Origin: an uncultured Myxococcales bacterium
GTDB lineage: Bacteria; Myxococcota_A; Bradymonadia; Bradymonadales; Bradymonadaceae
Assembly: GCA_913058025.1 (NCBI GenBank)
Contig: CAJXPN010000120.1
Coordinates: 1 to 8,646, forward strand
Length of the DNA: 8,646 bases
Direction: 5' to 3'
This document shows positions 1 to 6,349 of this stretch, piece after piece (position 1 is the stretch's first letter; each line of letters starts with the position of its first letter). The position numbers were made by a program, and so were the translations under genes. The notes under the pieces are model-generated. The model saw only the letters and a program-made list of their open reading frames with translations, made no database searches and was not told where the DNA came from.

Positions 1-48
1 TCTACACAGAGTAGATCGTCGGCAGCGTCAGATGTGTATAAGAGACAG
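1..48 (+). other. Untrimmed Nextera (Tn5) i5-side sequencing adapter
   Basis: This is not genomic. Positions 1-7 match the tail of the Illumina P5 oligo. Positions 8-15 (agagtaga) match, from memory, a standard Nextera i5 index. Positions 16-29 are the Nextera read-1 primer segment and 30-48 are the 19-bp Tn5 mosaic end. Genomic sequence begins at about 49. Anything read across this stretch, including the antisense open frame that ends at 28, is artefactual. Confidence 0.97.
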
Positions 49-195
49 GTATAGACGCGGCGCGCCGATGTTGCAGTGTATAGAGAAGTCGATTCGTCTG
101 AGTCGATGGGTTGCGTGCGGAAAATGTGCTTTGATGAAATCGGGAGGGGGCGGATGATGAAGTAGAGTGACCTGAGTCCGACCGAAGGAGGCGAC

Positions 196-1863
196 ATGGC
201 GACGGAGAAGGTTGAAGATCGTGGCGGGACGGGGCTCATGGGGCTGCTGATCTTCGGACCGCTCAAGCTGATCTGGTGGTCGCTCGTGATCGCGACGCCG
301 GTGCTCGGCGTGTGGGTCGGGTCGTCGCTCGCGGCGTACCTGAATGGGCCGCGTTGGCTGGTCATGTTGGCGGGCGCGCTGCTCTTCCCGGTGCTGCCGC
401 TGGGCTGGGAGTGGCTCTCGTGGACGCGCAAGAAGCGCAAGGCCAGGGAGAAGGAGCGCGAGTATACGCCGATGCTCTCCTTCTGGGACCGCTCCGTGCT
501 GCGCACGCTCTTGATCAATGTCGTGTTCCTGGGCGCGCTGTTCGCCTACTTCCCCAAGGAGTCGTTCGTGGCGCTCTCGGCGCGCGGCGACTGGCCGCTC
601 GACGGTCAGGAGTTCGAGCAGGCCGACGACGCGCGCGCCGTGATGCTCGAGGGGGCTGGCCGGCTGGAGTGGCTCTACGAGCTCGCGAACAACAACGCCT
701 ACGAGGAGTACGCGGGCGCTCAGAGCGAGGTCGAGGCGCCGTCCGCGGGAGAGGTCGCCCGCGTGGACATCACCGAGGGCGGCGGCGAGGGCGCCGCCAT
801 CGAGGGTAAGGCGGGCGTGCCGAAGGCTGAGGGGTCGGCCTCTCCTTCTGGCGGCGAGAAGAAGCCCGACGAGAAGCCTGTGAAGACGGGCTCCAGGATC
901 GTCATCGAGGACTCGGGCGCGCGGCTGCCCACGGGCTCTGGAACGGGCTCGGGGACGGGCAAGTCCACCCCCGCGCGCAAGCCTGGACAACCCCCGAGCT
1001 GGCCCATGTCCGCGACGCTGCACCCTGTCGTCGCCCAGATGCCCTCCCACGCCGAGACCAACATCGAGTCGGTCGCCAGGTACATCACCGAGCGTGAAGA
1101 CGACCCGTTCCTCAAGGTCAAGGCGCTACACGACTACGTCGCCGATCGCATCGCCTACGACGTCGTGTCGCTGCGGAGTGGCAACTTCGCGCCCCAGAAC
1201 GCCGAGGCGGTCTTCCGCGCCCGGAAGGGCGTGTGCGCGGGCTACGCGACGTTGCTCGCCGAGCTCGGGCGCCACGCCGGCGTCGAGATCGTCGTGCTCA
1301 CGGGCGACAGCAAGTCTGGAATCATGAGCGGTGACAGCATGGGCCACGCCTGGAGCGCGGCCAAGATCGACGGAGGCTGGTACCTCATGGACGCGACTTG
1401 GAACGCGGGCAGCGTCGACGGCCCGACGTTCACCAAGAAGTACGGGACGGACTACCTGTTCACGCCGCCCGAGGTCTTCGGCCTGAGCCACCTTCCCAAG
1501 GATGACAAGTGGCAGCTGCGCGCGGAGCCGCTCTCACGCGCCGAGTTCACGCGCGGCCCCGAGCTCAGGCCCTCCTTCTACGGCCACGGCCTCGAGCTCG
1601 TGACCCCGCAGCGCGCGCAGTTCGACGCGACCGGGACTGCCACGATCACGCTCAAGAACCCGCGCCAGAAGGCGCTCAGCGCGCGCATCGTGAAGGACGA
1701 CAGCGGCGGCAAGGGCGAGCGCTGCGAGAAGACCGACGGCATCGACGTCACGATCTCGTGCCCGCTCTCCCTGTCTGGGACCTACCGGATCGTGCTCTTC
1801 GCTGGCGAGTACAACGCGACGTTGTGGGGCGTGGCCAACTTCACGGTTCACAGCAAGCGGTGA
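196..1863 (+). CDS. Membrane-anchored KY-type transglutaminase-like protein (periplasmic domain)
   Basis: This 555-residue protein has hydrophobic segments at about 16-48, 53-77 and 100-119. A strongly basic stretch (79-88, KKRKAREKER) between the second and third should be cytoplasmic, which places everything after residue 120 in the periplasm. Residues 175-270 are a low-complexity Gly/Ser/Glu/Pro linker. Residues 285-445 form a transglutaminase-like cysteine-protease fold with a visible triad: Cys347 (GVCAGYA), His384 (GHAWSA) and Asp399 (DATWNAG). The following SHLPKDDKWQL (431-441) resembles the segment after the core in the KY (kyphoscoliosis peptidase) branch. The C-terminal 110 residues look beta-rich and Ig-like. 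The start is supported by AAGGAGG at 185-191, four bases before the ATG. Whether it cleaves or cross-links protein or peptidoglycan cannot be told; the substrate is unknown. The fold call is firm and the function open. Confidence 0.9.
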   Translation: MATEKVEDRGGTGLMGLLIFGPLKLIWWSLVIATPVLGVWVGSSLAAYLNGPRWLVMLAGALLFPVLPLGWEWLSWTRKKRKAREKEREYTPMLSFWDRSVLRTLLINVVFLGALFAYFPKESFVALSARGDWPLDGQEFEQADDARAVMLEGAGRLEWLYELANNNAYEEYAGAQSEVEAPSAGEVARVDITEGGGEGAAIEGKAGVPKAEGSASPSGGEKKPDEKPVKTGSRIVIEDSGARLPTGSGTGSGTGKSTPARKPGQPPSWPMSATLHPVVAQMPSHAETNIESVARYITEREDDPFLKVKALHDYVADRIAYDVVSLRSGNFAPQNAEAVFRARKGVCAGYATLLAELGRHAGVEIVVLTGDSKSGIMSGDSMGHAWSAAKIDGGWYLMDATWNAGSVDGPTFTKKYGTDYLFTPPEVFGLSHLPKDDKWQLRAEPLSRAEFTRGPELRPSFYGHGLELVTPQRAQFDATGTATITLKNPRQKALSARIVKDDSGGKGERCEKTDGIDVTISCPLSLSGTYRIVLFAGEYNATLWGVANFTVHSKR

Positions 1864-1894
1864 CGCCCGAGCAGGCGAACGAGCAGGTGTACGA

Positions 1895-1930
1895 GGAGAG
1901 GCCAGCGCGAACGATCGCGCTGGCCTCTTC
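1895..1930. terminator. Strong hairpin between convergent genes, probable bidirectional terminator
   Basis: A perfect 14-bp stem pairs 1897-1910 with 1915-1928 around the loop ACGA. It can extend by a G-T wobble and one more G-C pair to 1895/1930. On the plus strand it is followed by a weakly T-rich stretch (ttcgtgtctgctc). It lies 32 bp after the stop of the transglutaminase gene and 31 bp beyond the stop of the lipoprotein gene, where two converging transcripts would end. Termination is inferred from position and stem strength; there is no long U-tract. Confidence 0.75.
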
Positions 1931-1960
1931 GTGTCTGCTCGATCGCGTCAGGTCTGGTGT

Positions 1961-3994
1961 CTACCAAGAGTGGATGATGGTGTTGAAGGTGCTCAGCTCC
2001 ATCTTCATGAGCGCGCCCGTCTTGAGCACGGCGTACATGATGTCGGGGTCTTCCGGGTCGAGCACCGCGCCGCCGTAGTTGACGATGTTGCTGTTGCCCA
2101 GCATCGAAATCGAGACGCTCCGCACGACATCGTAGTCGGAGCGAAGGATCGCCTCGTCGCCGAAGTCCTCGAGCCCCGTGTCGCTGTAGATGCCCTCGCT
2201 GCGTCCCGTCTTGAGGTCCACGATGGCGCCGTTGCGCGAGTCCTCCCTGCCGACCGCCCAGATGACCTCACGTGAGGGGTCCCAGAACATGTTCGAGAAG
2301 CCGATGCCTTCATAGCCTGGCCCGCTGCTCTCGTTGGCGCGATCTCCCGTGGTCAGGTCGAAGCTGTAGAGGTCGCTGTTGCTCACGCCGTACAGCACGC
2401 CTTCGTGCAGGAGCAGGCCCTGCACGGGGAACTGGAGCACCATGCCCGCGCCGATGGGATCGGGCGCCGGGACAGGCGCGGGGCCACCTCCCGGGCTGTG
2501 GCCCTGTCCCCCCCAGCGGGACACGACCGTGCAGGTCTTCCGGTCCGGGCTGATGGTGACGATGCCGTCGCCCTCACGAACGCCGCGCATCGACAGGTAG
2601 ATGGTGCCGTCCGGGCCGATCTCGAAGGCCTGCGACTGGAAGGACACGCTGACGAGGTCGCCCAGCGCGGAGGGCCTGAAGCACTGTCCAAAGTCTGCGG
2701 TCAGGTCTCCCGTCCTCGCAGACTGCGACATCCAGACCAGCGTGCGCTCACCGCTGGTCGGGTCGATGCGCACGATCTCTCGTGTCGTGCTGGTGGACTC
2801 TCCCGTGCCTCCTCCATAGGTGTAGAGCATGCCATCCGCGCCGAGCCGGATCACGTTGGCGCCCGTGAGCGGCTGCAGCGTCCCCTGGCCAGGCGCGAAC
2901 GTGGGCTGCGGGCTCTCATACCCCGAGCCGAACGCTTGCTGCCCCGTCTGTATGTCGGGGTAGAGCCCGGTGACGACGCGCCGATCGCGCGTGTCGATGT
3001 TCCAGGCCACCACGCTCGCGGACTTGATGTACTGCGGGTTCGTCCACTTCACGATCGCGAACATCTCGCGCGTGGCGGGGTTGAACACGCCGCTGAACCA
3101 CGAGGCGCCCGAGGCGTTCTGCTCGTACCACGCCTTGAACGCGGGGCCCTGGCCGTACTCGATGGGCCACACCGCGTCGAGGTACCCCGCGGGGCTCGCG
3201 CAGTTCACGATGGGACCTGCGGGGAAGCCGCCCATGGTGATGTCGACGTCGTTCGGGTCGACGAACCCAGAGCCCGTGCCGCCTTCGCCGCCCCGGCCAT
3301 CACTGACCGTGCGGCACCGGCAGTCGATCTCGAGCTTGGTGGGGCGACGTAGCCACTGCGAGAACGTGCCGCAGCCGTGGTTGTAGTAGGGCTTGTCTGC
3401 GTGAATGGCGTCGATCGAGCGTCGGCACAGCGCCTCGCCGTCGTTGATCTCTTCCTCCTGAAAGCACACGCTCCCCCAGTCGCAGCGCTCGAGCAGGTCG
3501 TTGGGCTCATCGACCGAGTTGTTGCACTCGCGCTCCTTGATCTTGATGGTGGGCTCATAGAGTGAGCTCCGTGGCCCCTCGATGCGACACGCCGTGTTGC
3601 CCGTCAGAGGACACTCGCAGTACGCCTCGCCCGTGCCGCTGTTGGTGCCGCAGGGGAGCGACGCGGAGCACGTCGTCTTCTTCTTGACGGGGTTCATGCA
3701 CAGGTCGCTCTCGTAGAGCCCCCTCGGATCGTCGGGGTTGCAGACGAGGAGGTCGCCCTCGCCTTCACACGCCGGATCCGGCATGTCCGGAGCGCCCGTG
3801 TCTGTGGTCCCCGTGTCTGTGGAGCCCGTGTCTGTGGCGCTCGCGTCCGCGGCGCCCGTGTCCGCGGACGCGTCGACGGAGGAGTCCTGACCCGCGTCGT
3901 CAGCGGTGCCTCCTGGGTCCGGTGAGCACCCCTGGCCGAAGAGGCATAGCGCGAGGATGCTCGAGAGCGGGAGGAGCGTGCGAGTGTGAGGCAT
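1961..3994 (-). CDS. Secreted lipoprotein with Cys-rich region and predicted beta-propeller
   Basis: I chose the ATG at 3994, not the upstream in-frame ATG at 4138. It begins directly with a signal peptide (MPHTRT, then the hydrophobic stretch LLPLSSILALCLFGQ, then Gly22-Cys23) and has AAGG nine bases upstream. The result is 677 residues. The lipobox is imperfect, with Gly at -3 where Leu is usual, so lipidation at Cys23 is likely but not certain. Residues 24-74 are a flexible Asp/Thr/Gly/Ala/Ser linker. Residues 76-265 hold 16 cysteines, suggesting disulfides in an extracytoplasmic domain. From about 300 to the end there are six blade-like repeats, each with a strand, an Asp/Gly turn and an aromatic strand (for example IGPDGTIYLSM, DPSREVIWAVG, DPEDPDIMYAVL). 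These resemble NHL/PQQ-type propellers. The molecular function is unknown; binding at the outer surface is a guess. The gene stands alone, divergent from the LRR gene. Confidence 0.85.
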   Translation of the reverse strand: MPHTRTLLPLSSILALCLFGQGCSPDPGGTADDAGQDSSVDASADTGAADASATDTGSTDTGTTDTGAPDMPDPACEGEGDLLVCNPDDPRGLYESDLCMNPVKKKTTCSASLPCGTNSGTGEAYCECPLTGNTACRIEGPRSSLYEPTIKIKERECNNSVDEPNDLLERCDWGSVCFQEEEINDGEALCRRSIDAIHADKPYYNHGCGTFSQWLRRPTKLEIDCRCRTVSDGRGGEGGTGSGFVDPNDVDITMGGFPAGPIVNCASPAGYLDAVWPIEYGQGPAFKAWYEQNASGASWFSGVFNPATREMFAIVKWTNPQYIKSASVVAWNIDTRDRRVVTGLYPDIQTGQQAFGSGYESPQPTFAPGQGTLQPLTGANVIRLGADGMLYTYGGGTGESTSTTREIVRIDPTSGERTLVWMSQSARTGDLTADFGQCFRPSALGDLVSVSFQSQAFEIGPDGTIYLSMRGVREGDGIVTISPDRKTCTVVSRWGGQGHSPGGGPAPVPAPDPIGAGMVLQFPVQGLLLHEGVLYGVSNSDLYSFDLTTGDRANESSGPGYEGIGFSNMFWDPSREVIWAVGREDSRNGAIVDLKTGRSEGIYSDTGLEDFGDEAILRSDYDVVRSVSISMLGNSNIVNYGGAVLDPEDPDIMYAVLKTGALMKMELSTFNTIIHSW
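3795..3869 (-). repeat. Five tandem 15-bp units coding the Asp-Thr-Gly linker
   Basis: Five consecutive 15-bp units lie within the lipoprotein gene, written on the plus strand as cccgtgtctgtgg plus two variable bases. The three units at 3795-3839 are nearly identical. The two at 3840-3869 have diverged, mostly by T-to-C changes. They encode a five-residue period in the linker just after the lipidated Cys, with DTG at four of the repeats. Because 15 is a multiple of 3, gain or loss of a unit would only change linker length. Confidence 0.85.
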
Positions 3995-4072
3995 GAAGCT
4001 TGACCTTGCTGGTGGCGTTCGGGCGGCACGTGGGGCGTCGAGTTCACATCGCGCGTCGTGCCCAGACGCCCT

Positions 4073-4078
4073 ACTATA
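4073..4078 (-). promoter_or_regulatory. Candidate -10 box for the lipoprotein gene
   Basis: In the 156-bp divergent gap (3995-4150) the minus strand reads TATAGT, close to a sigma-70 -10 box and one of few A/T-rich hexamers there. It lies about 80 bases upstream of the chosen lipoprotein start. I see no good -35 hexamer at 16-18 bases, so this is a weak call. I could not identify a promoter for the plus-strand LRR gene in the same gap. Confidence 0.25.
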
Positions 4079-4150
4079 GCGGCCCGCACATTCGAAGCTC
4101 TGTAGAGACATTGCGACACACGTGACCTGCTCCACCACACATGGAAACCG

Positions 4151-5701
4151 ATGATGGAGAGCTCAGAGGCGTTCGGGGAATTGCGCAGCCTCCTCAACCG
4201 CGGCCGCCCCTCGACCGTGGTCTTCATGCGCCTGATGCACCTGTGCGCGGCGCGCTGGGGCGAGGCGCCCGCGGAGGTCGAGGACGCGTGGCTCCCCTAC
4301 GTCGCGTCGCACCTGGGGAGCTGGCCGGACACGCACCGGCTGCTCGACGTGTCCGACGTCACGTTCGACCCGCGCGAGCCGGCGCCGTGGATGGCGCTGG
4401 CTCGGCGGCTGTCGCTGTCGCGCTCGGGCCTTGGCGACGACGACGTCGACGCGATCGGCCTGCGCACGGTGCACCGCGAACTGCGCGGACTCGACCTGAG
4501 CCACAACGCCCTCGGGCAGCAGGGCGCGCGCAGGCTCGCGCGGCTGCTGAGCCGGACCAGCGCGCTCGAGTCGCTCGACGTCTCACACAACACGATCGGG
4601 TGGCCCGCGGCGCGCGCGCTGCTCGACGCGCTCGCGCCGACCTCGGTCCGCGCGCTCACGCTCGGCGGCGTCTCGGGCTCGGGCGACGGCGTCGAGGGGC
4701 TCATCGGCGCGGACACGTCAGGGTTCGACGCGTTGGAGGTCTCGAGGGTCTTCCTGGGCGACGCGCGCTGCGCCGCGCTCATCGGCTCTGGGCTCTTCGA
4801 CGGCCTCGAGCGCCTCTCGCTCGTGGGCCTGAGCATGGGCGACCTGAGCGCGGCGGCGCTGGCCGAGCGCGCGTTCGCGCGGCTGCGCGCGCTCGACCTC
4901 TCCGGGAGCTTCTTTCACATCGGGGAGCACGGCGGCGTGCTCGCGAGGCTCGACGCGCCGACGCTCGAGTCGTTCGCGCTGCGCGACACGCTCATCTCGA
5001 CGCATGGCGCGGACGAGCTCGCGTACGCGCCATGGTTCGTGGGTCTGCGCGCGCTCGACCTCTCGTATGGCCGCATGGGGGCGGGCATCGTGCGCCAGCT
5101 CCTGAAGCCGGGCGGACTCCGGGGCCTGCGGTCGATCGACCTGTCGTTCGCGAAGCCGGACCGGGCCGACCTGGTGGCGCTGGCGCGTGAGGCGACGCAG
5201 CTCGAGCGCGTCTCTCTCGGTATGTGCGGCGTGGACGACTGGGGCGTCGTCGCGCTGTGTGAGGGCGAGGCCCCGCTGGCCGAGCTCGACCTCTCCTCCA
5301 ACGCCGACCTCGGCGCCCGCGCGATGCGCGCGCTTTCGAGCGCGAGCCAGCGCAACCCGCTGCGGACGCTCGACCTGCGTGGCTGCAACCTCGACGTGGC
5401 CGCGGCGCGCGCGCTCGAGGGCCTGCGCGTGGGCGATCTGGATCTCTCGGGGTGCCACCTCGGGGATCGGGGCCTCGCCGCGTTGTGTGAGGTCGGCGTG
5501 CTCGACGACGTCGAGGTCCTGACGCTGCGCGACAACATCCTCGGCCCGGCGAGCGCGCGGGCGCTCGCCGGGCGCGGCGTGACGTGGGGTATCCTGGACG
5601 TGGGCGAGAACCAGCTCGACGAGGGCGCGCGCGAGGTGCTCACTGGCGCCGCGGACCTCGTCGTCCATGGCGACCGAGCGCGCCGGATGGTGCGCGCCTG
5701 A
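4151..5701 (+). CDS. Leucine-rich-repeat (ribonuclease-inhibitor-like) protein, cytoplasmic
   Basis: This 516-residue protein has no signal peptide or membrane segment. Residues 1-80 form a non-repeat, probably helical N-terminal region rich in Trp (WLPYVASHLGSWPD at 47-60) that I do not recognise. From about 85 to 505 there are roughly 15 repeats of about 26-29 residues. Each has a strand of the form LxxLDLSxNxL followed by an Ala/Arg/Leu-rich helix (GARRLARLL, AARALLDAL, AARALEG). That strand-helix pattern is typical of RNI-like LRRs, which build a curved protein-binding scaffold. No enzymatic domain is attached, so a protein-interaction role is inferred from the fold only. Two adjacent ATGs (4151 and 4154) can serve as start; only a weak GGA at 4143-4145 precedes them. 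The gene is divergent from the lipoprotein gene and convergent with the Nudix gene. Confidence 0.87.
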   Translation: MMESSEAFGELRSLLNRGRPSTVVFMRLMHLCAARWGEAPAEVEDAWLPYVASHLGSWPDTHRLLDVSDVTFDPREPAPWMALARRLSLSRSGLGDDDVDAIGLRTVHRELRGLDLSHNALGQQGARRLARLLSRTSALESLDVSHNTIGWPAARALLDALAPTSVRALTLGGVSGSGDGVEGLIGADTSGFDALEVSRVFLGDARCAALIGSGLFDGLERLSLVGLSMGDLSAAALAERAFARLRALDLSGSFFHIGEHGGVLARLDAPTLESFALRDTLISTHGADELAYAPWFVGLRALDLSYGRMGAGIVRQLLKPGGLRGLRSIDLSFAKPDRADLVALAREATQLERVSLGMCGVDDWGVVALCEGEAPLAELDLSSNADLGARAMRALSSASQRNPLRTLDLRGCNLDVAAARALEGLRVGDLDLSGCHLGDRGLAALCEVGVLDDVEVLTLRDNILGPASARALAGRGVTWGILDVGENQLDEGAREVLTGAADLVVHGDRARRMVRA

Positions 5702-5717
5702 ACGGAGCCAGGCGCGC
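5692..5717. terminator. Hairpin overlapping the LRR stop codon, possible terminator
   Basis: A perfect 9-bp G/C-rich stem pairs 5692-5700 with 5709-5717 around an 8-base loop. It includes the TGA of the LRR gene (5699-5701) and lies 11 bp from the stop of the converging Nudix gene. There is no U-tract on either side, so this is a plausible but non-canonical terminator. Confidence 0.4.
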
Positions 5718-5728
5718 TCGCGAGGGCC

Positions 5729-6196
5729 TCAGATGCCCTGGCGGTAGAGGTAGGCGTCCCAGGAGTGGATCGCCTCCTGGAGGACGCGCTTCTCGGCGTC
5801 GTAGCTGATCGTGTTGAGCGCGTCCTTGAAGTCGTACCAGCGCACCTCCTCGACCTCGTGGTCGTGGTCGGCGATGTCACCGGACGTATACTTCATGACG
5901 TAGAACTTCACGATCTTCTGGACGCGGATGCGCTCACCGGGTTCGTCGCCTCGGCGCGTGTACCAGTACTCGATCTCGCTGAGCTCGCTCAGCAGCTCGC
6001 CGTTACAGCCCGTCTCCTCGCGGGTCTCTCGCACGGCGGCCTCTTCCGAGGTCTCGTCTGGTTCGATCCAACCCTTGGGCAACCTCCAGCTCGGATTCCC
6101 GCCGCGCGTGGGGACCTGAATGAGACAGACCTTGTTCTGCGGTTCGTCGCCGCGGATCAAGACCCCGCCTGCTGAACGTTCGACTTCGTGTTTCAT
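5729..6196 (-). CDS. Nudix hydrolase, diadenosine-polyphosphate-hydrolase type
   Basis: This 155-residue single-domain protein is a normal length for the family. The Nudix box is complete: Gly42, Glu48, Arg56-Glu57, Glu60-Glu61 and Gly63 at the exact GX5EX7REUXEEXGU spacing. The acidic residues should bind the divalent metal used to cleave a nucleoside diphosphate linked to another group. The subfamily hints are SAGGVLIR at 8-15, WRLPKGWIEP at 37-46, KIVKFYVMKY in the middle, the EVEEVRWYDF strand, and a C-terminal ISYDAEKRVLQEA. Together they resemble Ap4A/Ap6A hydrolases rather than MutT or ADP-ribose pyrophosphatases; the actual substrate is inference. A GAGGA stretch lies about nine bases before the ATG. 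There is no winged-helix domain, so it is not an NrtR-type regulator. It may be transcribed from the palindrome-bearing promoter at 6278-6307. Confidence 0.92.
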   Translation of the reverse strand: MKHEVERSAGGVLIRGDEPQNKVCLIQVPTRGGNPSWRLPKGWIEPDETSEEAAVRETREETGCNGELLSELSEIEYWYTRRGDEPGERIRVQKIVKFYVMKYTSGDIADHDHEVEEVRWYDFKDALNTISYDAEKRVLQEAIHSWDAYLYRQGI

Positions 6197-6277
6197 CTGG
6201 ATGGATCCTCATGGACCAGGCTATGCGCCATTCTTGGCGCGATGGGACGTGACCGTCACCCCCGCTGCGATGTTACG

Positions 6278-6307
6278 TTCATACTGTAAATTTACAGTAT
6301 GTTTCAA
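6278..6307 (-). promoter_or_regulatory. Putative promoter with a perfect 22-bp palindromic operator
   Basis: A perfect palindrome covers 6280-6301, with half-site catactgtaaa and its exact complement and no spacer. It is strikingly A/T-rich in a G/C-rich contig. Read on the minus strand, TTGAAA (6302-6307) and TATGAA (6278-6283) flank it at 18-bp spacing, close to sigma-70 -35 and -10 boxes. The palindrome fills the spacer and overlaps the -10. That is where a dimeric repressor would block polymerase. Transcription would start near 6270, giving a leader of about 74 bases before the Nudix ATG at 6196. I cannot name the regulator. The CTGT-N6-ACAG core is two bases shorter than the enterobacterial LexA box. 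Confidence 0.6.
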
Positions 6308-6318
6308 GTGGTGATCGA

Positions 6319-6349
6319 ACCGTTCGGTGTGTACGTCACGCCAAACGGT
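6319..6349 (-). terminator. Weak hairpin around the aminotransferase stop codon
   Basis: Arms 6319-6327 and 6341-6349 can form 9 pairs including one G-T wobble, around a 13-base loop that contains the aminotransferase TGA (6336-6338). No U-tract follows on the minus strand. It could end the aminotransferase transcript before the promoter of the Nudix gene, but stem and loop are unremarkable for this base composition. Confidence 0.25.

Noticed and set aside
89..106. Small hairpin with 7-bp arms and a 4-base loop upstream of the transglutaminase gene
   Set aside because: It is short, contains a G-T wobble, and no upstream gene is visible for it to terminate. The rest of 49-195 shows nothing I can support beyond the ribosome binding site.
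28..1050. Long minus-strand open frame opposite the transglutaminase gene, ending within the left adapter
   Set aside because: It is antisense to a gene with clear domains, has Arg/His/Glu-rich shadow composition typical of high-GC antisense frames, and its end is adapter sequence.
2405..3352. Long plus-strand open frame antisense to the lipoprotein
   Set aside because: Its composition (Arg, Ala, His, Asp runs, no domain) is that of a shadow frame, and the opposite strand has a signal peptide, cysteines and blade repeats.
4025..4071. Interleaved inverted repeats (4025-4030 with 4057-4062, 4033-4039 with 4065-4071) suggesting a leader pseudoknot or riboswitch
   Set aside because: Arms are only 6 and 7 bp in G/C-rich DNA, match no riboswitch I know, and the last arm overlaps the predicted transcription start.
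3995..4138. 48-residue N-terminal extension of the lipoprotein to an upstream ATG at 4138
   Set aside because: The extension would bury the signal peptide in the interior. The ATG at 3994 sits exactly before the signal peptide and has an AAGG at suitable distance.
4151..5701. LRR protein as a secreted type III effector
   Set aside because: It has no attached catalytic (for example E3 ligase) domain, no secretion genes or chaperone nearby, and its base composition matches its neighbours.
5729..6196. Nudix protein as an NrtR-like transcription factor acting on the nearby palindrome
   Set aside because: At 155 residues it has no room for a C-terminal winged-helix domain, and its Nudix box is catalytically complete.
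6280..6301. Palindrome as a LexA/SOS box
   Set aside because: The CTGT and ACAG elements are separated by 6 rather than 8 bases, and as I recall the LexA motifs reported for delta-proteobacterial lineages differ. No SOS gene is adjacent.
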